From Athripsodes cinereus (lineage: Eukaryota > Arthropoda > Insecta > Trichoptera > Leptoceridae), in NCBI GenBank assembly GCA_947579605.1, contig OX388320.1, positions 2,852,001-2,916,000 of the forward strand: a stretch of 64,000 nucleotides of DNA, in the 5' to 3' direction. The stretch's first letter is position 1, and every line of letters begins with the position of its first letter. Below are positions 10,401-20,087 of the stretch, piece by piece. Both the position numbers and the translations under genes were made by a program. The notes under the pieces are model-generated. The model had not been told where the DNA came from, searched no databases, and saw only the letters and a list, made by a program, of their open reading frames with translations.

Positions 10401-11005
10401 ACGTCTTTCTTCTTTTTTATACCTTAATATTAAAGCATTATTACAAATCGCTTAGCATATTAAGTGCTTGAAGAAATCAATCTTAAGAAGAATATATTTT
10501 TTTTATTTATGTATATAAAAATATGAACATTTCATTGCCTAATCTCTTTAGGAGATTTTTGGCCTTTTAAAAATATTAGAGATTTTAATTATGAAATTAA
10601 ATATTTAAATGTTAAGTATATCGGTTGTAGGTATGAGAGTGAAGTAAAATGAATTCAAGTAGGCAGTACATTTAAATAATAAGTAGGTAATATTAATATT
10701 TTGAAGCGCAAATAGAAATTAAGTAATCAATATAACTCTTGACCTGGTTTCCAACTAACAAATAGCCAACTTTACTCTAGGCCCCTGATACTATAGTACA
10801 TATATAGTATTATTATTATTATTATACTATTATACCTACTATGTGCCGTATTAGGAAACCATTTATAGTCTGTACACATAAGTTTGGTTTGGTATGCAAG
10901 TATCAAATAAAAGATTCGAAGGACTTTCTTAACTATTTATCTGTCTTAACTGTCTAAATCTACACCATATGATGTGGTAGCCAGCGGACTCCCTACAACG
11001 TGTAA
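10401..11005. other. No gene recognised
   Basis: A+T-rich, with a TATTAT microsatellite at about 10806-10835. I see no domain, exon or element boundary. Confidence 0.4.
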
Positions 11006-11010
11006 TTAAT

Positions 11011-11142
11011 TTTTTTTTTAAAAAAGATATATCTGGGTTTTGTTTGTTATAAACCCAAAAACAACCTTATACGCCTTTCACAGTAAGCTATTTAGTAGCT
11101 ATTTAGCTTTTAAGCTTGTGTCGTGAAAGGGGAGTTTGCCAG
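11011..11142 (-). repeat. tRNA-derived SINE, body and tail only
   Basis: Inverse of the SINE at 33724-33904. The T-run 11011-11019 is the oligo(A) tail, then the hairpin AAACCCA/TGGGTTT, AAGCTTGTGTCGTGAAAGG and GGAGTTTGCC. It stops before the tRNA-like head. A short duplication TAGCTATTTAGC interrupts the AAGCT block. Confidence 0.75.
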
Positions 11143-11204
11143 AAATAATCTCCGTGCCATTAAAAAATAAGACGTTAAAATTTTTAATTCATCATTGCTG
11201 AACA

Positions 11205-11610
11205 TGGTAGACAGACTAGATCAGTGGCTTACAAACTGTTGCGAATTAACAAATTTTACAATGACTATGGACGTAGGACCGACGACGTGTTGCTGCCCAA
11301 GGTTTGGAACCCCATGCCTGCCTGTTTGAAGCAATGCAAATCCATCGAGGAGTTCAAAAAAAGGATAGACATTACACAAAAATCCTCGATGGTTGATCTA
11401 ATGGCTGGGCACGGGTTGTTCTGGACTTTGTGGGGCGGAGAATTTATTATAGGTATAACATAATTATGTACAAAATTTATTTTTTGATTGTTTAATTTTA
11501 TTATTGTAATGTAAGATATTTAAGATCACAGCCCAAAATCCCCATAAGGGATTAGGCAAAATAATATAGACTTTGTAAACATATTTTTTATTAATAAAAG
11601 TTAAATAAAA
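11205..11610 (+). pseudogene. LINE C-terminal fragment and 3' UTR
   Basis: An open frame at 11224-11463 encodes YGRRTDDVLLPKVWN followed by a CKSIEEFKKR block. This is the typical end of non-LTR retrotransposon polymerases (-LPK-x-WN-x-x-P-, -FK-). The 3' UTR contains the stem-loop AATCCCCATAAGGGATT (11531-11551) and ends near TAAATAAAAAAAAAA. The polymerase domains are absent, so this is a dead 5'-truncated copy. Confidence 0.65.
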
Positions 11611-11908
11611 AAAAAAATTGAAGATCTCAAATATTTTATTAGTAATGTTTATAATAAATTGTCTATACAAGACTCTCGTGATAATGAAGAGACTATAATA
11701 AAGAAAGAAAGTTTAGTATCTCAAATTTTAAGTATTTTATCGTTAATTCATTGATAAATTTACGTAAAAATCTGTACTCTAACGATTTGTCTGTTAAACA
11801 GCCAAAATTTTATCATATTTTACCCCACCTGAAATTTCCTTTACCTTAAAATAGTTCCAAGAGAATTGAATATAATATTTTTTATCCCTATTTTATACAA
11901 TACACGAC

Positions 11909-12172
11909 TTCTTCTTCTCCTTGGACAATTATTAGTCCCACATGGTAGTGGAGTCTGTCTTTCTTGTCTTGTTTCTCCACTTGGATCGACCGCATCCTCA
12001 TGGGAAACGTCGCAGTTCCGCATGTCTTGTCTTGCTACTTCATGCCATCTGCGCTTTGGCCTCCCTCTTGGTCTCTTGCCGGTAACCTCGATACGTTGAG
12101 CTTTATTGCCTACATACTCAGGTAGCCTCCTGGCCACATGGCCATACCATCGCAATTTGCTCTCTTGTATCC
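11909..12172 (-). pseudogene. LINE C-terminal fragment with (GAA)n tail
   Basis: The minus strand encodes KLRWYGHVARR, then KRPRGRPKRRWHEV and DMRNCDVSHEDAVD. This is the C-terminal tail common to arthropod endonuclease-reverse transcriptase LINEs (GHV-x-RR, RPRGRP-x-RRW). It ends GGACTAATAATTGTCC AAGGAGAAGAAGAAG. A second copy of the last 100 bp lies at 32485-32593. No enzymatic domain remains. Confidence 0.75.
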
Positions 12173-12477
12173 GATATATCCGATATATCCCACGACATTA
12201 CAAGACAAATGTATCATTATTATTACTCTATTTTAATTAACTCTTTGCAACCTAAAAGCTATGTGGCCAATGCGTTGTGCAGATAAATCGAAAAGTAAAA
12301 GACACTATGTCAAAATACGTTTGATGCCTCCATCGCCTTGGCAAACCATCTACAAATGACATAATATGAAACATATGAAATTATGCTAATAATTTTCTTA
12401 ACATAATTTACTCTATTCTATTGTAATTGTTGTTTGTTGATTTTATCTGTTGTGTTTAGTTATGTATGTTTTGTAGA

Positions 12478-12596
12478 GCACATAAGGGTAATATAGGGAT
12501 CTTCACTGGTTTGCTTATTGCTAAATATGTTATAGACCATTGTATTTTTTGTATCAACTGTATGTATCCTGTAAAATTGAAATAAATAAATAAATA
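12478..12596 (+). mobile_element. LINE 3' end, GATCTTCACTGG family
   Basis: Shares GGATCTTCACTGGT, TGTTATAGACCATT and TATCCTGTAAAATTG with 61110-61205, and ends in AAATAAATAAATAA. Only non-coding 3' sequence is present. Confidence 0.5.
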
Positions 12597-13099
12597 TCAA
12601 AATGGTGAGACTTTACATTCAATTCATTAGCTCGCTCAACATTACAGAATTGTAGATTACCAATAGGTATACCATTATAAGCTTGATAAAGTGCTTCAAC
12701 ACAAAAAACGGCATGGACGTCATAAACTTATTTTCTTTCAGTGAAACCTATTTAGGTACCTGTAATAATTTTGATCATGCGACGTTATAATATACTTGAT
12801 AATAATACAGAGAAATGAATGATCGCTACTCAGGGAAAGGGGAGGGGATTAATTGATCACTTGAGTCAACTTCTGGGTGATTAACGGCATAAATAATAAT
12901 TTAATATTGTTAAGTAGGAAATATTTTACATCAAAGTGAATTTATACGTGCGACATTGTATCCATAATATATGAATATTATGTAGATTGGCGTTCTTATG
13001 GAGCAGATGAACGAAATTTTTTTTATAAAGGATATCAGTGTCTACCTCGCATACCAGCTCCACAAAAAGACATAACATTTTGAGATATGGGCTTTGGTT
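12597..13099. other. No gene recognised
   Basis: A+T-rich, unremarkable sequence without recognisable repeats or exons. Confidence 0.4.
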
Positions 13100-13232
13100 A
13101 GTTAGCAAAATTCGTGCCTTTGCTATAAACTCACCATCTGTATGTTGATTGGATTATATTTTAATGTGAATGTATTTTTATTTAAAATTGCTTGTAATCA
13201 GTACAATACATAATGAATAAATAAATAATATT
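13100..13232 (+). mobile_element. LINE 3' end, GGTTAG-hairpin family (diverged)
   Basis: Retains GTTAGTTAGCAAAATTCGTGC, CTATAAACTCACCATCTGTAT and ends in ATGAATAAATAAATA. The hairpin is largely decayed, suggesting an old insertion. Confidence 0.55.
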
Positions 13233-13261
13233 TTTTGCTTCATATATACTACGTCCACTCT

Positions 13262-13416
13262 AAAGATTATTAATTGTGTCGATGCACACGTAGTAGAATA
13301 ACATAATTAGGTGAATAAACGAGTGTTTCACTACTATAGATTATTAATCGTAAGTGGACAGACGTCTCTGTCACGATTTATAATCTATAGTAGAAAGAAA
13401 CACCCACTCTTTTCAC
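13262..13416. repeat. TTCTACTA-family MITE
   Basis: Contains ATTATTAATTGTGTCG and GCACACGTAGTAGAAT (inverse of 9911-9948), then an inner hairpin TTTCACTACTATAGATTAT...ATAATCTATAGTAGAAAG around GACAGACGTCTCTGTC. No coding potential. Confidence 0.6.
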
Positions 13417-13451
13417 CACTGCATGAGATGGAGAACAATAAACAACGTAAA

Positions 13452-14178
13452 AAGGGCCCCGTTTAGCAAAAACGGTAAAATTTTCTATTTTCAACAAATT
13501 TGATAGAAAAACTACCAAAACTTGTTGACCCTTGCGAACATATTGATTTGATAAAATAAAAAATCAAATATTTATTACCAATATTAGTTTTTTACTAAAA
13601 AATAAATAAATAACAGACTGACGAGATTTATTTAGGTACTCTTTGTTATATCAAAATACAAATTATTTGTAAAATATATATTTTTTATTCATCCTATCAA
13701 GCATATAAATACTATAGATTACAGCAAACTTTTTTTAGTGCACAAAAAATCGAGTTCATGTGGAGATTTTTGGCTTGAAAGTATGAGAAATTTTATCAAA
13801 AAAATGATTTTTGAAATCGGTCAATATCCATGAAAAAAAACAACAAAAAAATAAAATTTATTCGTCCTATAATTGTAATAACTATGTATCTAAATATTCT
13901 CAATATTAAAATAAATATATGGAAATTTGTAGGATTCTCGTGCATTTATGTACCAAACACACCCCCGAATTCGATTTTTAGAAATATGCTTTTTTATAAA
14001 CGAAAACTATGAAGCTAATATCGAGTTTTTTTTTAAAGTTAAAGTTTGATATTGGTAATTAATATTTGTTTTCATATTTTATCAAATCAAAATGTTCGTA
14101 GGGTCAACAAGTTTTGAGAGTTTGTGTACCAAACTTGTTGAAAATTGAATGTTTTATCGTTTTTGCTAAAGGGGCCCC
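13452..14178. repeat. TTAA-flanked MITE (piggyBac-like), copy 1
   Basis: About 730 bp with long inverted ends. The right end read inward is GGGGCCCCTTTAGCAAAAACG; the left is GGGCCCCGTTTAGCAAAAACG. Inner inverted blocks include TTTTCAACAA and CAAAACTTGTTGAC. The right flank is TTAA (14179-14182); the left flank has decayed to TAAA. TTAA targets are the piggyBac hallmark. There is no transposase. The second copy is at 39550-40410. Confidence 0.75.
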
Positions 14179-14280
14179 TTAATACGGGATCTACGACTCT
14201 TGATTTACTTAGATACAGAATTTTATATTTTTGCTTCTTTACCATCACTTTAGAAATATAACTCATATTTTCTTCAATTT

Positions 14281-14388
14281 AGCGATTCAGCGATGAGATT
14301 TGTCATCCATCCTGAATGTCTTAAGTTTAGTTGGCACGGAGAGGACAGCTTGCATCGTTATTACATGCAGTTGATCAGTTGATCTGCG
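14281..14388 (+). repeat. TAG-tail repeat interrupted by LINE insertion
   Basis: Carries TTCAGCGATGAG, ATCCTGAATGTC, GGCACGGAGAGGACAGC and TACATGCAGTTGATC, then stops abruptly at the 5' end of the R1-like copy at 14392. The missing 3' half is not found on the far side at 15177, so a deletion or partial duplication is likely. Confidence 0.65.
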
Positions 14389-14391
14389 GAG

Positions 14392-15176
14392 AATCCGTGG
14401 TGTGTTTGTGGGTTGGGGGCGCAGTATGCCGAGCATATCCTATGGGAGTGCTCTGTGATGAATGATGCTAGAGATGCAATGCTAGATGATATGAGTGAGA
14501 ACACTTCTAGACCTATATGGTTTGGGGAGGTTTTGCAATGCCCAAGGAACCTAAAAGCATTTTTGGGGTTTGTGGATGTTTGGGTATCTCGTTGGGAGCT
14601 TCTGCGTCAGCCGGGTTCACCCCCGTCTGACGTGGGAGTGTCGTAGGGTTGGTTTTGCCCATTGTGGCGGTGGTGCGTGTGGCGAACTCGTCTTTTTGTT
14701 GTGTCGTCCTGTCTCCATTGGTGGAGAGTAGGTTTGGTAGGGATGTCCCTTTTGGGAGGGTTTAATGTTTCCACACCATGCTGGCGCTGGCGACTCTCGG
14801 GCTCACGCCCTTTAAACGCCTAACAGCACGTCTCTGGACACCTCACCTCGGCCTTCTGTACTTACCAATTTGTGTATATATTTTATTATCATATTTTGTT
14901 TATTTTGCTTCACGTTTTGTATCATTTTGTTTATTTTTCTTTCTTTTTTTACTTATATTTATATTGTATAAGAACTCAATAAACATTATTACCGCCCAGA
15001 GGGGACATTGAAGAGAGAAGTAATATAAAAGATTCCCACGACGGCGGTTTTGGCCGGCCGGCCCTTCAGGCCTCCCTAATGGCCCGCCCGTGAGGACAAT
15101 TTTGGTTTGAATGTGCGGATAAGTAGGAGTTAAAGACTCCTGAGGTATCCGGGTGTGTGGTGGATCTTTCTTCAAT
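14392..15176 (+). mobile_element. 5'-truncated R1-like LINE (C-terminus and 3' UTR)
   Basis: Nearly identical by eye to the minus-strand element at 62171-62970. It starts within the C-terminal zinc-binding motif (CVCGLGAQYAEHILWEC) and ends with SPPSDVGVS and a stop at 14644-14646. The shared 3' UTR follows, with GGCCGGCCGGCCC and a final GGATCTTTCTTCAATG. The high similarity implies recent retrotransposition. No obvious target duplication. It is inserted next to the TAG-tail repeat rather than in rDNA. Confidence 0.85.
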
Positions 15177-15548
15177 GCTGTATATATAGATAGATATTCA
15201 AACTGATATCAGATTTTCATATTTAAAATATGGGTGAATTACTGCTGAAAAATGTTTTGTCATATGGAATGAATTAGGAAGACCTAGAAACGAAACCTTA
15301 CAAGTTCGTTATGCATGGTGGTAAAAGTTTTCATGAAATGGTATAGGTATACCAATACAATATACATATAACATTAATTTATTTTTAAACAAACTCTACA
15401 GCTTTCATTGCTGTTTGTAATAATAATGAAGTATAGTTAATATATTATGCTGGCTGCATTTCGGTTCTAGTATTTTGACCATTATCAGGGATTTTTCATC
15501 GGAGCTATCTTCTAAAAAAAATGGTTTAACAAATCTATTTAACTACTT
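15177..15548. other. No gene recognised
   Basis: A+T-rich sequence with no identifiable repeat or coding signal. Confidence 0.35.
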
Positions 15549-15549
15549 T

Positions 15550-15660
15550 ATGGGTTAGTTGAAAGATATCGCGCTTCTGCGATAAACTCCTCCATTGCAC
15601 AAATTTCTTTGTTTATTTATTTATTCAAAACCTTTATTATTATAATTATCATTATTTTAC
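15550..15660 (+). mobile_element. LINE 3' end, GGTTAG-hairpin family
   Basis: ATGGGTTAGTTGAAAGATATC, hairpin TATCGC-GCTTCT-GCGATA, CCATTGCACAAATTTCTTTG, ending in a TTATTATTATAATTAT tail. Followed at once by an oppositely oriented MRNWM-type LINE end. Confidence 0.75.
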
Positions 15661-15662
15661 TT

Positions 15663-15810
15663 ATCTATCCCCTCTTGCCGAGTCCCAGGTAGGGGAGGCA
15701 GAGAGGACTGAACACCATATCGATCTGTCCTTAGATACTTTTTTCGCTTCTTCCACATCCAGTTTCTCATATATGCAGGCCAATTTCTCATAGGCCATTT
15801 TCGGGCAATT
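15663..15810 (-). mobile_element. MRNWM-type LINE 3' end
   Basis: The minus strand encodes AYMRNWM, then a frame-preserved but diverged DRYGVQSSLPPLPG, then CTGGGACTCGGCAAGAGGGG. It is a decayed counterpart of 47585-47845. Confidence 0.6.
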
Positions 15811-16200
15811 AATGCAACCGTAATAAAAGTTTCCTCATATATTTTTATCGTCAGTAAAAAATATTTAACTTCGTCTTGCAGTAGGTGAGTAGGTATCACT
15901 TTAAGACACCAGTGGCGTAAAAAATATAATATCTAAGCTAATTAAAGTAAGTAATCTGATTCTATCATGAATCGTAGTTATTTGGTAGTGATAATCCAAT
16001 CAAGTATCGCCCGATTGAAGATCCGATATTTTGTTCTAGTAAATGCTCTAAACAAATGATTTTTGCAGATATAAATAATGAATAAACACACAATCAAAAC
16101 TAATATTATTGCCTTGTCATTGTTCGAGGCTTCCGGTGATTATTGTGAAGTTTTTTCATTCATATGTAATATCATATAATATGTAAGTAATATCACTATG
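15811..16200. other. No gene recognised
   Basis: A+T-rich. A CAGTGGCGTAAAAA string at 15910 resembles a hAT end but has no partner. Confidence 0.3.
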
Positions 16201-16260
16201 TATAAGGTTGTATTTGGGTTTATAACAAAACCCAGATATATCTTTTTTTTTTAAAAAATG
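16201..16260 (+). repeat. SINE tail fragment
   Basis: Only the last 60 bp of the tRNA-derived SINE: ATAAGGTTGTATTTGGG, the hairpin TGGGTTT/AAACCCA, GATATATC and an oligo(T)-A run. Confidence 0.7.
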
Positions 16261-17223
16261 AATTCCTTAAATTAAACTTTTAACAATGTTCAGACATTCT
16301 GTTTTTAAAAGTATGTAGAATGGTGTTTTGTGTTGACTGGTTTGGAGTTGATGTTTTGAGTGAAGTGGTTAGTATGAAATATTTATGTCTGTTGCAAAGG
16401 GCTGACTTAGTATAAATAGGTAATACAGTATTATGAACAGATGGAAACCGTTTAGTATTAATGTCATTGATAACAATTTGATAAAACTTTTAATAGATCT
16501 TTGCTTACTTTCTGCCTACAACTGTCACAACTATAAATCATATACACACTATCGTGGTAAATATTTTGGTTGGAAAGTCAAATTGAAGGCTGGTTATAAA
16601 AATGCTAAGTATCAAATTTTTCGAGTTTTTACCCCTGATTGATGTTAAACATAAAGGTTAATAAACATACAAAGTTGCAATGTGATTGAAGTAGGTACAT
16701 AGTGTACTTCAAACTTCGTCCAATAGATATATCACTTTTGCTACATTGCTCTACTGTTCCCCTTACTTCTTTTCACTTTTTCTTGATTTTATGTTCCAGA
16801 CACTTAGCACCTTTGTAATAATCAGCCTTAAATTATGTTTGAAAAGAAGACAACACCTCCATTTGCGCACATTGAGACACCCTAAAATCTATTGATAACA
16901 AGGTGAAGAAACTTGAAGATATTAACACCTTTTACTGGGAGATTCGTATGACGAATACACAAAATGTTATGAGTAAACGGCGCTCAACAAATTGTCGTTT
17001 ATAATTTTTTGTATATGTATGTACATATACATAATTATTATATCTAAAAGTGAAGTTCCAACACTGGGATTACATAATATCTTTGCAATAAATATATTTC
17101 TTCTTATATGTCTCTAATCACCTGGATCAGCCCTCCCTAATTACACACTTCTTCATTTGTTTTCCCACACGAGAAAACACCTAGTACATTTGTTTTTATC
17201 GAGATTTTCCATTACCTACTAGG
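16261..17223. other. No gene recognised
   Basis: Contains an open frame at 16433-16642 (69 codons, ATG start) with no recognisable motif and ordinary A+T-rich composition; I do not call it a gene. Nothing else stands out. Confidence 0.35.
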
Positions 17224-17584
17224 TAGGGGAGACCGGGGTTGGAAGTCACATTTTTTTTCATTTGCATTTTTGATGCATATTTACTTAGTTTACCAATGAC
17301 ATTTAAATACCAATGGATAGTGTATTTATTCTAGTTTCAAATTAAATAAATAGTTTTATTTCAACGTCACCAATTCAGAAAATATCACAATTTTCGTGGA
17401 AAATGAGAAGTGTGACTTTTAACCCCGTGTCCGGGATGGTTGTCACAGTGTATGGGGTAGGTTGTCACGAAGTAAATTAAAGAGGATATATAAAAAGAAA
17501 TACTAAATTTAATCAAATGTGTACTTTTATTGATGATAAAATATTGGACGTATCTAATTGTACCAAAAGAAATAACAAAAAAAA

Positions 17585-18425
17585 ATATTATTCACAGTAA
17601 TAAAACATTGAACAGTAGATAATAATAAAAAAAAATCTTATACATAATAAGAAACATCAAACAGTAATAAAATTATTTTATTCATAAAAAAAACATTCAA
17701 AAACAATAATAAATAAAATCTTATTCATAATACAAAAACATTAAACAACAAATTTTTTTTATAAATGGTTAGAATATTTACTAATTTTTTTATTGTTTAA
17801 CCGGATTTGGGTGCAGATGACAAAACCAATCAGAAACCTCGATTGGAGAACCATGTCTACACAATGCAACATTATGTAAAATTCAATCGGAAGAAGTGAG
17901 AAAGGTGTCCCAACGCTTACGAATTGGCTCAAGGCTGGCTTAAGTGATCATTTTCGGTGTCCGAGATCCCAAAAAGATGGTTGCTTCTAAGGTTTGCATA
18001 AAGCGTCTCTCGATTGGTGGACCTTAAATCGTGACAGTGAGAATGGTGGAATTGGTGAACGTTGTCCATGGACACCGAAAGTGATCACTTAAACCAGCCT
18101 AGAGCCAATTCGTAAGCGTTGGGACACCTTTCTCACTTCTTCCGATTGAATTTTACATAATGTTGCATTGTGTAGACATGGTTCTCCAATCGAGGTTTCT
18201 GATTAATTTTTTATACATAAGTAATAAAAAAAAATCATCAAGCAATAACAAATAATCTTAGTCATAATAAAACATTAACCAATAATAATAAAATCTTATT
18301 TATAATAAAAAAACATTAAACATTAATAAAAAATAATCTTATTCATAATAACAAAATTCCAAAACAACATTTTTTTTATTCGTAATAAAAAAACATTAAG
18401 CAATAACAAAAACATCTTATTCATT
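17585..18425. repeat. Degenerate A+T minisatellite, split by a foldback element
   Basis: Repeated units of about 40 bp built on AATAAAATCTTATTCATAA and AACATTAAACA fill 17585-17760 and resume at 18210-18425. The foldback element at 17828-18205 appears to have landed in one continuous array. Units are imperfect and lengths vary. Confidence 0.6.
17828..18205. repeat. Foldback element with 135-bp arms
   Basis: The left arm 17828-17962 and right arm 18070-18205 are near-perfect inverse copies, beginning AATCAGAAACCTCGATTGG, with a 107-bp loop. Inner arm blocks (CCCAACGCTTACGAATTGGC, GGCTGGCTTAAGTGATCA) resemble the hairpin at 26614-26744 and the fragment at 53036-53115. No coding capacity and no clear target duplication. 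Confidence 0.85.
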
Positions 18426-18518
18426 CTGGTAACGAAAAAAAAAGGTTCATCGTAAAGCTCTTAAGATGCAATATTTTTAAATAAAACTAACAAAATTATA
18501 TAAGGTCAGTCTAAAAAA

Positions 18519-18887
18519 TCAGTCTGAATAATCAGAATCACAATTTTGACAAAGGTAATCCGGTAGTCCAGGTGTGCAAGCTTCATGAGCCCAAAACTTA
18601 CAATCTTGGCACTGAATCCAGACTTCCCTAGACTTGCTAGCAGGGTATGGAGATAAGCAGACCAGGCAAAACTCTTCATCGTCTTTCTCGTTTTCGTCGT
18701 CGTCAACTGCTTTTCTTTTCATTTTCTTTCCTTTAGAAACCTTTTTAGTTTCCTTATTTTTATTGAATATGCGTCTTGATATAATCTTTTTTTTTCGCTT
18801 CTTGTCCCTTTTTTTCTCTTCTAAATAGGTCTTCTCCGGTGTATCTGTTAAGATTGTTGATTTACAATGAAAAAAGACAACACACAT
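18519..18887 (-). pseudogene. C-terminal PHD-like zinc finger of a pogo-type transposase
   Basis: An ATG-initiated 122-residue frame. Residues 25-65 are very lysine-rich (KKRDKKRKKK and similar), followed by an acidic patch (DDDENEKDDEE). A C4HC3 zinc-binding array then covers about residues 74-117: C-x2-C, x15, C-x2-C, x4, H-x2-C, x8, C-x2-C, with the recognisable WIQC-x2-C-x2-WAHEAC core. That arrangement, after a basic linker and ending a few residues later in DSDYSD, is what I recall at the C-terminus of many insect DDE_1/pogo-like transposases. The CENP-B and DDE domains are missing, so it is an orphan 3' exon or deletion remnant. A host PHD protein exon captured by the transposon is the alternative. 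Confidence 0.65.
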
Positions 18888-18890
18888 CCA

Positions 18891-18924
18891 TGGGGCTGGT
18901 TGTCACATGTGACAACCAGCCCCA
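18891..18924. repeat. 34-bp perfect palindrome of the transposon motif
   Basis: Two copies of GGGGCTGGTTGTCAC meet head to head with no loop beyond AT at the centre. It lies just upstream of the zinc-finger frame. The same motif recurs near both termini, so these may be transposase-binding sites or fused internal ends. Confidence 0.9.
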
Positions 18925-19552
18925 AAAAAAATGAGACAACCTGCCCCATAACACGTTTTAGAAAATAAACTTCCAAAATAAACTAAAATTAATATTTATT
19001 TAAAAAAGTGATGAAACATTGTCATAAAACACAAATTTAGCATTATAAATATGTGAAAATATATATTATTATGCAAAATTCAAGTATACTTATGAGAGTC
19101 GAAACAGATCTTCAAAAAATTACTTTCAATGTACAAAGAAAACAAACGCACGTATGTCCGGCGTGGCACTACAGAGCGGATTGAAGTGATGTGGGGAGAG
19201 AGATATTGATCATGCGATCTTTCTACGCCAATCAATAAACGCATTTGTTTGTTCGTTTTTCTACAATGGCCGCTGTGACAACCTACCCGTGAGACAACCA
19301 TACCCGGTCTCCCCTACTTTTATTTAATCTACTTTCTATGTTCTGTAGCAAATACTTTTTTTCTCTGCAAACGTAGGTATGTTTGTATATGTGTATGATT
19401 GAATAGCTCATTTTTCCTTTTTGTGTATCTATTACTGTGATTATTTCAATTGGGGTAGCTAGCGAATATCGTCTAGTAGGTATTTTTTGTCTATCGTTCT
19501 TTTAGAAAGTGAAGAATGAATTAGAAAGTGGGAAACACAAAAAGATGAAACA

Positions 19553-19749
19553 TCAGTAGGCCTAGTCAAAACACATTTAAGGGTTACGTTTTCGTTCAAA
19601 CGCGGACGACGTTGCGAGAACGCGTCAATTTCCGTAGCTACTTGTGTATTTTAGCTACGAAAATTGACGCGTTCTCGCAACCTCGTCTTGTTTGAACGAA
19701 AACGAAACGAAAACGTAACGCTTAAATGTGTTTTGACTAGGCCCACTGA
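19553..19749. repeat. GGCCTAG hairpin MITE, copy 1 of 4
   Basis: About 195 bp, almost wholly palindromic. The ends are GTAGGCCTAGTCAAAACACA and its inverse; the arms carry ACGTTTTCGTT, GACGACGTTGCGAGAACGCG and TAGCTAC. Other copies: 32285-32474, 47926-48108, 53366-53570. No coding potential. Confidence 0.9.
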
Positions 19750-20087
19750 TATATTCAGTCTCACTTACCCTTTACTCGTCATTTATATAAAAAAATCGGT
19801 ATGCTAGATTTTTTTTACTCAGCAGAGGGTTGTTCTTGAGATTCTATTACGTTGTTTTGACACACGATTCTTATTCAGTTCACATAGCTCTTTGATAGTT
19901 TTTCTTTCGGATATTGAAATTCGTTTTCACTCACATTTATGAAACTTGAGGGGGGGGGGGAATTTATTTGATTCATAACAGAGCAATCATTCCTCCGGTT
20001 GTCAATAAACTCCTAACATTCTTACATTAATGTATGATCTTAGATTTTCACGCAGCTTTCACTCCATTATTGTTAAATCGTACTAAA

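Larger units (their letters stand above)
17226..19314. mobile_element. TA-flanked DNA transposon relic with pogo-like zinc finger
   Basis: A 2089-bp element with 12-bp perfect terminal inverted repeats GGGGAGACCGGG (17226-17237 and inverse 19303-19314). TA dinucleotides lie directly outside at 17224-17225 and 19315-19316, as expected for the Tc1/mariner/pogo superfamily. Subterminal and internal copies of a GGGG-N-TGGTTGTCAC-type motif occur near 17235, 17430, 17450, 18891, 18910, 18930, 19275 and 19290, in both orientations. The interior has a zinc-finger coding remnant (18519-18887, minus), an A+T minisatellite and a nested foldback element. No DDE catalytic domain is present, so it could only move in trans. 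Confidence 0.75.

Noticed and set aside
16433..16642. A 69-codon ATG frame
   Set aside because: No similarity, no splice context or neighbouring exon. Left as unassigned.
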